Shown here piece by piece: positions 35,854-42,001 of a DNA stretch of 42,001 nt. Origin of the DNA: Sphingomonadales bacterium (GTDB lineage Bacteria > Bacteroidota > Bacteroidia > Chitinophagales > Chitinophagaceae); assembly GCA_016872195.1 (NCBI GenBank), contig VHAT01000018.1, positions 1 through 42,001 on the forward strand, given 5' to 3'. Numbering within the stretch: the stretch's first letter is position 1; each line of letters opens with the position of its first letter. The notes beneath the pieces were generated by a model, which was given only the letters and a program-made list of their open reading frames with translations, was not told the DNA's origin and made no database searches. Both the position numbers and the translations under genes were made by a program.

Positions 35854-37059
35854 ATGTCAGTTTCAAGAGAACAGCTGGTTCGTGCAGCGGCCACCTTTGG
35901 TACGCCCCTGTATGTATATGATGCCGGCTCCATTACAGCGCAGTATCAGAAGCTAACGAAGGCCTTCTCTTCTATTAATGCCCGGTTTTTTTATGCCGCT
36001 AAGGCCCTTACCAATCAGGCGGTGCTAAAGCATATTGGATCGATGGGCTGTTCTATAGATTGTAGCTCGATCAATGAGGTAAAGTTGGCTATTCGAGCCG
36101 GTTTTACGCCCGATAAAATTCTGTATACCTCCAACAGCGTTGCTTTCGCCGAGATCCAAGAGGCCGTATCGTTGGGGGTTTTCATTACTATTGATAGTCT
36201 TTCGAACCTTGATAAGTTTGCCCGCACGTATGGCAATCAGTACCCTGTGGGAATAAGGTTGCGTCCAAACATTATGGCGGGGGGCCATGTAAAGATTTCC
36301 ACGGGGCATGCCACCAGTAAGTTTGGAATCCCCATGGAGCAACTCGATCAGTTGGAAAAATTAGTGGTGTCGTACCAACTGTCTGTTACTACACTGCACA
36401 TACATACCGGCAGTGAGATTTCGGATGCCTCGGTATTTGCCCAAGGGCTGGCGTTTTTACTTGATCTGGCCGAGCGTTTTTCGACCGTCTCCATTCTTGA
36501 CCTTGGAGGAGGATTCAAAGTGCCCTATCGGGAGGAGGAGAAAGAAATCGATTTGAAAGAAGTGGCACAACAAGTTAAGATAGCTTTTGAAGCCTTTGAG
36601 AAAAAACATGGACGCTCGCTACAGGCTTGGTTTGAGCCGGGGAAATTTCTGGTAGCCCAATCGGGGTACCTGCTGGCAACCGTAACCGTGCTCAAGCCCT
36701 CTGATACGATCTGTTTCGCAGGAGTCGACAGTGGGTTGAATCACCTGATCAGACCTATGTTTTATGAGGCCTATCATCCCATTAGTAACCTGTCTAATCC
36801 CAGCGGGAATTTGCAACGTTACCAGGTGACAGGTAATATTTGTGAGACAGACGATTTTGCCCTTGATCGAGCACTTCCTGAAATTCGAGAAGGAGATATA
36901 CTCGCTATACACCAGGCCGGTGCCTATGGTTTTGAAATGGCTTCGTCTTATAATGCAAGAGTGCGCCCGGCCGAGGTATTGATTCAAGAGGGTGAGCAAT
37001 ATTTGATCAGACGAAGAGAGACCTTGGAAGACCTTTTAATACAGCAAATAATTTTGTAG
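35854..37059 (+). CDS. lysA: Diaminopimelate decarboxylase
   Basis: LysA (401 residues), the PLP enzyme for the last step of lysine synthesis (meso-diaminopimelate to lysine). The PLP Lys is in FFYAAKALTN. Other marks are the HIHTGSEISD phosphate-binding region, LDLGGGFKVPY, FEPGKFLVAQSG, the cross-subunit active-site Cys in TGNICETDDF, and DSGLNHLIRPMFYEAYH. The last strand AGAYGFEMASSYN is typical. The length is normal. A DUF4442 gene follows after 6 nt in a likely operon. Confidence 0.97.
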   Translation: MSVSREQLVRAAATFGTPLYVYDAGSITAQYQKLTKAFSSINARFFYAAKALTNQAVLKHIGSMGCSIDCSSINEVKLAIRAGFTPDKILYTSNSVAFAEIQEAVSLGVFITIDSLSNLDKFARTYGNQYPVGIRLRPNIMAGGHVKISTGHATSKFGIPMEQLDQLEKLVVSYQLSVTTLHIHTGSEISDASVFAQGLAFLLDLAERFSTVSILDLGGGFKVPYREEEKEIDLKEVAQQVKIAFEAFEKKHGRSLQAWFEPGKFLVAQSGYLLATVTVLKPSDTICFAGVDSGLNHLIRPMFYEAYHPISNLSNPSGNLQRYQVTGNICETDDFALDRALPEIREGDILAIHQAGAYGFEMASSYNARVRPAEVLIQEGEQYLIRRRETLEDLLIQQIIL

Positions 37060-37065
37060 TCTGTC

Positions 37066-37539
37066 ATGCAAAATGAATTCCTAAAGATCGTAAATCATCC
37101 ACTGCGGTTCAGGTTGTATTTACTTTGGAAGCTGCCGGCTGCTTTTCTGTCGGGCCTGCGGGTCGAGCCCACTACTCTTGAGTCCTGTACCGTTCGCATC
37201 TCGTTGCACTGGCTGTCTCAAAATCCTTTCCGCTCCATTTATTTTGCCTCATTAGCCATGGCAGCCGAAATGAGCACAGGTGTTTTGGCCATGACGCGCA
37301 TTTATAAAAAGAAGCCGGCCGTCTCTATGCTGGTGGTATCGATGGAGTCGCAGTTCTTTAAAAAGGCAACCGGCACGATACGGTTTATTTGTAACGATGG
37401 TCCTTTGTTTGAGAAGGCCATTCATACCGCTATGGAAACGGGCGAGCCGGTAACGTTGGTGGCTTCCACTACGGGTACAAATAGTCATGGCGAGGTCGTA
37501 GCACGCTTTGTCTTTACCTGGTCCTTTAGAAGAAAATAG
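37066..37539 (+). CDS. DUF4442 hotdog-fold protein
   Basis: A 157-residue protein of the DUF4442 family, a hotdog fold related to PaaI/YiiD-type thioesterases. It has the family's characteristic NPFRSIYFASLAMAAEMSTG (the long helix) and strands with TIRFICNDG and VVARFVFTWSF. A role as an acyl-CoA thioesterase is possible but unproven. It lies 6 nt after lysA; an exact TAATTTTG box at 37049-37056, inside the end of lysA, lies 9 nt before its ATG. It is cytosolic. Confidence 0.83.
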   Translation: MQNEFLKIVNHPLRFRLYLLWKLPAAFLSGLRVEPTTLESCTVRISLHWLSQNPFRSIYFASLAMAAEMSTGVLAMTRIYKKKPAVSMLVVSMESQFFKKATGTIRFICNDGPLFEKAIHTAMETGEPVTLVASTTGTNSHGEVVARFVFTWSFRRK

Positions 37540-37569
37540 CTAACTTACTGGTCTTACAATCGAAGTAGC

Positions 37570-38970
37570 ATGAAGATCAGTTTTCACGGAGCGGCCCGCA
37601 CCGTAACCGGTTCCAAGCATTTAGTGGAGTTGCCTGACGGTCGCAAGATCTTGCTCGACTGTGGTCTTTTTCAAGGATTAGGAAAAGATACCGATCGGCT
37701 CAATCGTGAATTCGGATTTGATCCCGCCGGGGTAGATGTTTTATTGCTTAGTCATGCCCATATCGATCATTGTGGCTTGTTACCAAGATTGGTAGCAGAA
37801 GGGTTTAGAGGAAAGATCTGGTGCACGCCTGCCACCCGTGCCCTTGCTACCGTTTTATTAGAAGACTCTGCCAAGATCCAGGCCGATGAGATCCGCTATG
37901 TTAACAAACGAAGAAAAATGCAAGGACAGCCCTTGCTACAACCCCTCTATACCCCCGAAGAGGCCAATGCCTGCTCGGTTTTCTTTGAGGAGGCTGAGTA
38001 TGATCTGTGGACAGAAGTGCTGCCCGGGGTCAAGGTACAGTTTACCGATGCAGGACATATTATCGGAAGTGCGGCCGTTCATATCCGCTTTGCTGTATCG
38101 GGTCAAACACAGCAGTTGACCTTTAGTGGCGATATTGGTCGCTATGGTGATGCGATCTTGCGTTCACCTGCTACTATCTCACAAGCCGATGTGATCATTT
38201 TAGAATCGACCTATGGCAATTCTTTACATCCGCTTCATGTTACCACCCCCGACTTATTGTTGCAGCATATCGAGGAAACTTGTTTACAACGAAAGGGAAA
38301 GCTGGTGATTGCTGCATTTAGTGTTGGGCGCACCCAAGAGCTACTTTATTATTTGAACCAACTGGAGCTGGAAAATCGATTACCCTCTATTCCCATTTAT
38401 TTGGATAGCCCCTTGAGTGTGGAGGCTACTGAGATCGTCAAGAGCTTTCCTGCTTATTTTAATAAGACCATTCAAAAGATCATGCAAAAAGATGCCGATC
38501 CGTTCGGCTTTCCTCAGTTAAAGTATATTCGCTCCGTAGAACAATCCAAGCAACTCAATTTTGATAATGGCCCAATGGTCATTATTGCCGCCAGTGGAAT
38601 GGCAGATGCCGGACGCGTTAAACATCATATCAGCAATGCAGTAGAAAATAGCCGTAATCGTATCTTATTTACGGGATATTGCGAGCCCCGTTCATTGGGA
38701 GGACGACTCCTTAGCGGTCAAAAAGAGGTGAGCATCTTTGGGGTGGTGCACGAGGTACATGCGGCGATCGGGCAGATCAGAAGTATGAGCGCACATGGTG
38801 ATTATGATGATCTCTGTCAATGGTTGGCCCAGCAAGATCCCAAGCTAGTACGCGAATTATTTTTGGTCCATGGCGAGTATGAGGTGCAGCAAGATTTTCG
38901 CGACCGACTATTAAAAAAGGGATTTGAATCGGTGCGTATACCAGAGATGCACAGTCTCTTTACTGTATAG
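37570..38970 (+). CDS. Metallo-beta-lactamase fold beta-CASP ribonuclease-type protein
   Basis: A 466-residue beta-CASP RNase-type hydrolase (CPSF/YSH1-like bacterial form). MBL motifs are HAHIDHCGL (motif 2), AGHIIGSAAVH (motif 3) and FSGDIGRYGD (motif 4). The beta-CASP part has LDSPLSVEATEI, motif B-like VIIAASGMADAGRVKHHI and FTGYCEPRSLGGRL. The last His motif is SAHGDYDDL with LFLVHGEYEVQ. Such proteins process or degrade RNA; the specific substrate is not known. It lies 30 nt after the DUF4442 gene. The 35 nt to the next, convergent gene hold no clear terminator. Confidence 0.93.
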   Translation: MKISFHGAARTVTGSKHLVELPDGRKILLDCGLFQGLGKDTDRLNREFGFDPAGVDVLLLSHAHIDHCGLLPRLVAEGFRGKIWCTPATRALATVLLEDSAKIQADEIRYVNKRRKMQGQPLLQPLYTPEEANACSVFFEEAEYDLWTEVLPGVKVQFTDAGHIIGSAAVHIRFAVSGQTQQLTFSGDIGRYGDAILRSPATISQADVIILESTYGNSLHPLHVTTPDLLLQHIEETCLQRKGKLVIAAFSVGRTQELLYYLNQLELENRLPSIPIYLDSPLSVEATEIVKSFPAYFNKTIQKIMQKDADPFGFPQLKYIRSVEQSKQLNFDNGPMVIIAASGMADAGRVKHHISNAVENSRNRILFTGYCEPRSLGGRLLSGQKEVSIFGVVHEVHAAIGQIRSMSAHGDYDDLCQWLAQQDPKLVRELFLVHGEYEVQQDFRDRLLKKGFESVRIPEMHSLFTV

Positions 38971-39005
38971 AAAGCCGCTGCCAGCCGTTCACATGATTGG
39001 TACTG

Positions 39006-39707
39006 TCAGTTTTTTTCGACCGTAATCAGTTTATCCGAGTTATACATGCTTTCTGGCGAGATGACAATTTCGTTGTAGGGAATTTTACCTTTATATCGGC
39101 TCTGCATGATCGTTTTGACTTCTTTACTGGTCAGATCGAAATCGGATAGCTTTTTTAAATTTCCAATTTCAAGTTGCAAGGACTCTTTGTAGATCTTCCA
39201 GACCAACTCGGAGCAATAGATCCTGTCGTTCGACCATTCAAAATATTTGTCGTAAGGCTTTCCATTAAATTTTTCGCCTACCTTTTTCATGTTTGCGAGC
39301 ACATCGGGTGTTAAAAGGGTGGCCGCATTCTTTATCCTCTTTATCACATATTTTCCATTCAAACCACTATCTATCCAGCTTAACAATGGGGTTAGTCGTA
39401 CGGTACCGCCTGCTTCGTATACATAGAATCGGCCGCCCCTTTTGTAAATAATGCCCATATGACTAAAGGTGGAGTGGGTGGCCAGCTGAATCGCTTTACT
39501 TTGCCCGGACCTTGAGGTTTGAAAGATAATATCTCCCTCTTGTAGATTGGTCGGCAGTATGCCTTCGCTATCGTGGTTCGTCGCGAAAAAAACAGAAAAA
39601 GAGGTTTGCCAAGAGCTCATTGTAAAAAGACCAGCGAGCAATAATAGAAAGGTCAGCAAAGAAAACAGTTTGTTTAGCCTGTTTCTTTGGCCTGCTGTAG
39701 GTTTCAT
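39006..39707 (-). CDS. YiiX/YebB-like permuted papain-fold cysteine hydrolase
   Basis: A 233-residue protein of the YiiX/NlpC-P60-like permuted papain group. It begins with a short basic end and one hydrophobic segment (LFSLLTFLLLLAGLF), a signal peptide or membrane anchor. The active-site His is in THSTFSHMGIIY and the Cys in RIYCSELVWKIYKE. GDIIFQTSRSGQSKAIQLAT opens the domain. The family cleaves amide or lipid-linked bonds in the envelope; the target here is unknown. The frame stays open to an ATG at 39815, which would overlap the upstream gene by 19 nt; I prefer 39707 (MKPTAGQR) because it gives a normal signal peptide. Confidence 0.8.
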   Translation of the reverse strand: MKPTAGQRNRLNKLFSLLTFLLLLAGLFTMSSWQTSFSVFFATNHDSEGILPTNLQEGDIIFQTSRSGQSKAIQLATHSTFSHMGIIYKRGGRFYVYEAGGTVRLTPLLSWIDSGLNGKYVIKRIKNAATLLTPDVLANMKKVGEKFNGKPYDKYFEWSNDRIYCSELVWKIYKESLQLEIGNLKKLSDFDLTSKEVKTIMQSRYKGKIPYNEIVISPESMYNSDKLITVEKN

Positions 39708-39796
39708 TCTAAGAGGAATGGGTTTAGTTTTTGTCCTATTCTTTTCAAAAGGTAAGCAAAAGTCAGTGAATGAACCAGCTTGTCTCTTAGGGTTAT

Positions 39797-40236
39797 TCAG
39801 CGTCGTTTTTGCCACAGTAGAACAGTGCTTAATAGGGAGCAGACTATAAAAAAGTACAGCCCAGCTTGCGGCTCGATTTTCAGTTGGATCTGGGCTTGGT
39901 TTGCCTTTTCTTTAGTGAATTTACTTGTCAGTTCTACCCATCCCAGTAAATAGGCTATCCCGACCAGGGTGTTTCCTGCTGCAAAGATGCCGCCCCACTT
40001 ATTTTTCAGATAGACCAGGATCAAACAAAAAATGGAAAGGGAAAGCCCCACCCAGCCGCCTTCTACAAAAGTTCCGCTATAGGACCCCTCAAGGGTATAA
40101 GTTGAGGGTCCTGAGGTGTTTTTGATAAAGTAAATGTGGAACCAGGGAAAAAAATGGAACCTGCAGCTAATGCTACCACCAGCAGGACAATCAATTCTTT
40201 TTTTAGAAAACTAGCCCCTGCAGGTTCCTTTTGCAT
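39797..40236 (-). pseudogene. Small four-segment membrane protein gene split by a frameshift at a T7 run
   Basis: From ATG 40236 one frame reads MQKEPAGASFLKKELIVLLV, continues through a hydrophobic helix to AGSIFFP and then drifts into a nonsense-like stretch. From a run of seven T (plus-strand A7 at 40148-40154) the -1 frame continues as a good membrane protein: WFHIYFIKNTSG, GTFVEGGWVGLSLS, then further hydrophobic segments (SIFCLILVYL, GGIFAAGNTLVGIAYLLGWV, GLYFFIVCSLLSTVLLW). Joined by one -1 slip the product is about 146 residues with four membrane segments. The downstream piece alone would need a GTG start at 40051. It is a frameshift mutation, a read error, or slippage; I cannot decide. 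I do not recognise the family. It lies upstream of the YiiX-like gene, divergent from the membrane sensor-like gene. Confidence 0.7.
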
Positions 40237-40451
40237 GTTGAATTTTCAGGAAAGGTGTTAAGGCTAATGGGGCCCCGGGGAAAAGGTTAATTACCAATTC
40301 AAATGCTAAGATCGTTGAGCCTCATATTTTTGTGCGTAAGTAGGTTAATTTATTGGTTCAATTACAGGTTATTTCCTATTTTAGTTAAAGATTGAGGCAA
40401 GGCCCTTAATAGGTTAATAACAAATTAGTATATTGATAATTATTGGGTTAT

Positions 40452-41843
40452 ATGTTTATTAGATATTTAATTTTATTTGCCAGCCTTTTTCTTTTCAGTA
40501 GGGCTCATTCTCAAGAAAAAGTGGATTCTGTGATCTCCATCCCAAGGTCTCAGTTCTTCGTTGACATTTTGCGGAGGCAATATCCTATTTCTTGCTTTCA
40601 GGGTGTTGAGGCACCATCCTATTTGCGGTTCAAATCGCCGGTTTTGCGAGCTATGCCTGTAGAATACTTAGCCACCAAACAGGGCTTATTCCTGCATTTT
40701 GGAAGAAGTGGCAAGCTTTATAAAATGGAAGATAGGGGAGATTCCTTGCTGTATTTTGTGCGTATTGATCGAACAATAAACCAGAACTATAATATCGGAT
40801 CTCATTTGTTTTGTAGCCAGGACCAAATCTTTGAGTTGTCGGGTTATGGTTTTTGGAAGTCGAACGGACTGCTTAGACAATTCAACTACACGGACCAGGA
40901 ATGGGATATTGTTCCTACGAATCGGGAGGTCCATCTGCCCTTGGTGGCCAACAGCCGATGTAATGCCTGGAGAGACACCGCCGGTGCGTATCTGTATGTC
41001 CCCTACCAGGTTGTAATTAATGATGGGATGTCCTTCTCTAAGAATGAGGCTGCTGTTGATCGGGTTTCGTATCGTCTTGACGTAAAAAAAAGACTTTGGG
41101 AGGAGATGGGTGAGGTTGCCGATCCCGCTTTGACTCTCTTCAATACCGCAAATTTTGTAACCTATCCCTCTGATAGAGGTTTATTTTTGGGTTTCAATAA
41201 AGGGATCTATTTCGCTGATTTTACTACCAATAGTATCTCATTTTTAAATGATCCCCCGCTGGTTCAAACCCTTTTGAGACTACAATCAGGTTCCCATAGC
41301 TATTATTACAAAGGATGGGTATATAGTCTTAATGCCGCTTCGTATCAATATGACTCGATCCGGCTCGATCCCAGCCGCTTTGTGACAACCGGCGACGTGA
41401 TATGGACAAAGCCCCGTTCCGTTTCCGTTTGGTATCTTTTGCTGGGCCTACCTCTTTTGCTGGGTCTTCTGGTACTGTATCGAATTCGTAAACGAAAAAA
41501 GAGCAAGGGTACACTGGTGGCTGATTCTGCTGTGATGCAACAGCTGCGCCCCTTTACCGAAACAGAGCAATCCCTATTGCAGTTGCTGCTCAGTCGTTCT
41601 CGTAAAGGGCTAACCGCAAGCATTACAGACATTAACTATGTACTCGGTTTAAAAGATAAATCACCAGGGATGCAAAAGAAAGTCCGCAGTGATGTAATGA
41701 GTAGTATCAATGAAAAATTCGCATTTGTAGCCCGCATGCCAACCCCGCTTATACAGAGTATTCGCAGCGAGGCCGATAAACGCTATTTTGAGTATATGAT
41801 TCACCCCGATTGCAGAGAGAAACTAGGCCAGCTGCTTCCCTGA
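40452..41843 (+). CDS. Membrane-anchored protein with outer domain and C-terminal DNA-binding-like domain
   Basis: A 463-residue protein I cannot name. It has a signal peptide (MFIRYLILFASLFLFSRAHS), about 300 outer residues with repeated Tyr/Trp/Gly-rich beta-strands (propeller-like in look, unproven), and one membrane helix (about 323-343, WYLLLGLPLLLGLLVLY) followed by a basic stop-transfer RIRKRKKSK. The cytoplasmic end (about 365-463) has TETEQSLLQLLLSRS, ITDINYVLGLKDKSPGMQKK and RSDVMSSINEKFAF. It resembles C-terminal helical DNA-binding-like domains I recall from Bacteroidota one-component membrane regulators. Start at 40452 (ATG) is preferred to TTG 40443. A possible promoter TTG at 40353, N21, TATTTTAG at 40377 lies in the 215-nt divergent gap. 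Confidence 0.75.
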   Translation: MFIRYLILFASLFLFSRAHSQEKVDSVISIPRSQFFVDILRRQYPISCFQGVEAPSYLRFKSPVLRAMPVEYLATKQGLFLHFGRSGKLYKMEDRGDSLLYFVRIDRTINQNYNIGSHLFCSQDQIFELSGYGFWKSNGLLRQFNYTDQEWDIVPTNREVHLPLVANSRCNAWRDTAGAYLYVPYQVVINDGMSFSKNEAAVDRVSYRLDVKKRLWEEMGEVADPALTLFNTANFVTYPSDRGLFLGFNKGIYFADFTTNSISFLNDPPLVQTLLRLQSGSHSYYYKGWVYSLNAASYQYDSIRLDPSRFVTTGDVIWTKPRSVSVWYLLLGLPLLLGLLVLYRIRKRKKSKGTLVADSAVMQQLRPFTETEQSLLQLLLSRSRKGLTASITDINYVLGLKDKSPGMQKKVRSDVMSSINEKFAFVARMPTPLIQSIRSEADKRYFEYMIHPDCREKLGQLLP

Positions 41844-41859
41844 TTGTACAAAAAATCCT

Positions 41860-41867
41860 ACCTTTGC
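41860..41867 (+). promoter_or_regulatory. Bacteroidota -7 box before tRNA-Met
   Basis: Exact TACCTTTG, 20 nt before the tRNA 5' end at 41888. No convincing -33 TTTG at the usual spacing; an ATTG lies 12 nt upstream. Confidence 0.5.
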
Positions 41868-41887
41868 GCCTCTCTGCACCAGAGTAG

Positions 41888-41961
41888 GCCGGGGTAGCTC
41901 AGCTGGTTAGAGCACAGGATTCATAACCCTGAGGTCGGCAGTTCAAGTCTGCTCCCCGGTA
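41888..41961 (+). tRNA. tRNA-Met (anticodon CAT), elongator type
   Basis: A 74-nt cloverleaf: acceptor 41888-41894 with 41954-41960 (first pair G-U, the other six perfect), T8/A9, D-arm GCTC/GAGC, anticodon loop TTCATAA with CAT at 41922-41924, T-arm GGCAG/CTGCT around TTCAAGT, discriminator A. CCA is not encoded. The anticodon stem has an A-C apposition at its loop end (41919/41927). It lacks the three consecutive G-C pairs of initiator tRNA, so it reads as elongator Met. A tRNA-Ile2 (lysidine-modified CAT) cannot be excluded by sequence alone. Confidence 0.95.
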
Positions 41962-41967
41962 CTAAAC

Positions 41968-41998
41968 AGGACTCTTCGGGATTTTCTTGAAGAGTCCT
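41968..41998 (+). terminator. Hairpin after tRNA-Met, probable terminator
   Basis: Perfect 10-bp stem AGGACTCTTC (41968-41977) with GAAGAGTCCT (41989-41998), 11-nt T-rich loop. It begins 7 nt after the tRNA end. The T-tract that would confirm it lies at or beyond the window edge. Confidence 0.65.
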
Positions 41999-42001
41999 TC
42001 T

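Noticed and set aside
40081-40112. Hairpin as stimulator of programmed -1 frameshifting at the T7 run
   Set aside because: About 36 nt from the slip site, much more than the usual 5-9 nt; kept only as a side note.

Overview
The window comes from a member of the Bacteroidota, most likely of the Chitinophagales/Chitinophagaceae type. The evidence is a SusC/SusD pair with a DUF1735 lipoprotein, a fused two-domain E1 dehydrogenase, an L25 with a long Ala-rich tail, SPOR, DUF3467 and DUF4442 proteins, and repeated TAnnTTTG promoter boxes, the -7 element of this phylum. Shine-Dalgarno sequences are mostly absent. No phage, transposon, CRISPR or rRNA was seen. The genus is an inference.

Layout. 1-5.7 kb: a SusC-like TonB-dependent transporter, a SusD-like lipoprotein and a DUF1735 lipoprotein, closed by a strong terminator. 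5.7-6.9 kb: DUF3467 and convergent radC, separated by a 3 x 26-bp tandem repeat that runs into the end of radC. 6.98-12.0 kb (+): prs, rplY, terminator, pth, a FAH-family hydrolase, and a fused alpha/beta E1 2-oxoacid dehydrogenase. 12.0-26.3 kb (-): aspS read in one frame with an N-terminal membrane domain, a DAO-family oxidoreductase, a short secreted protein resembling the two ends of an alpha-2-macroglobulin C-terminal half, sucD, mlaF/mlaE, maeB, an M20 amidohydrolase, a SPOR protein, and an operon of deoC with a full and a truncated aldehyde dehydrogenase. 26.4-30.9 kb (+): two secreted amidohydrolase-like proteins. 30.9-34.2 kb (-): secA. 34.2-39.0 kb (+): atpG, scpB, lysA, a DUF4442 protein and a beta-CASP metallo-beta-lactamase. 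39.0-40.2 kb (-): a YiiX-like hydrolase and a small membrane-protein gene broken by a frameshift at a T7 run. 40.4-41.8 kb (+): a membrane-anchored protein that looks like a sensor. 41.9 kb: tRNA-Met(CAT), then a hairpin at the window edge.

Most genes are housekeeping: nucleotide and lysine synthesis, translation, secretion, the TCA cycle and pyruvate metabolism. The deoC/aldehyde dehydrogenase operon forms a likely deoxynucleoside-breakdown unit: DeoC releases acetaldehyde, which the dehydrogenase could oxidise. The most unusual items are the membrane-domain/AspRS reading frame, the minimal alpha-2-macroglobulin-like protein, the split ALDH16-like pair, the T7 frameshift, and a set of TAnnTTTG boxes lying exactly 4 or 7 nt before start codons, which suggests leaderless or near-leaderless transcripts.
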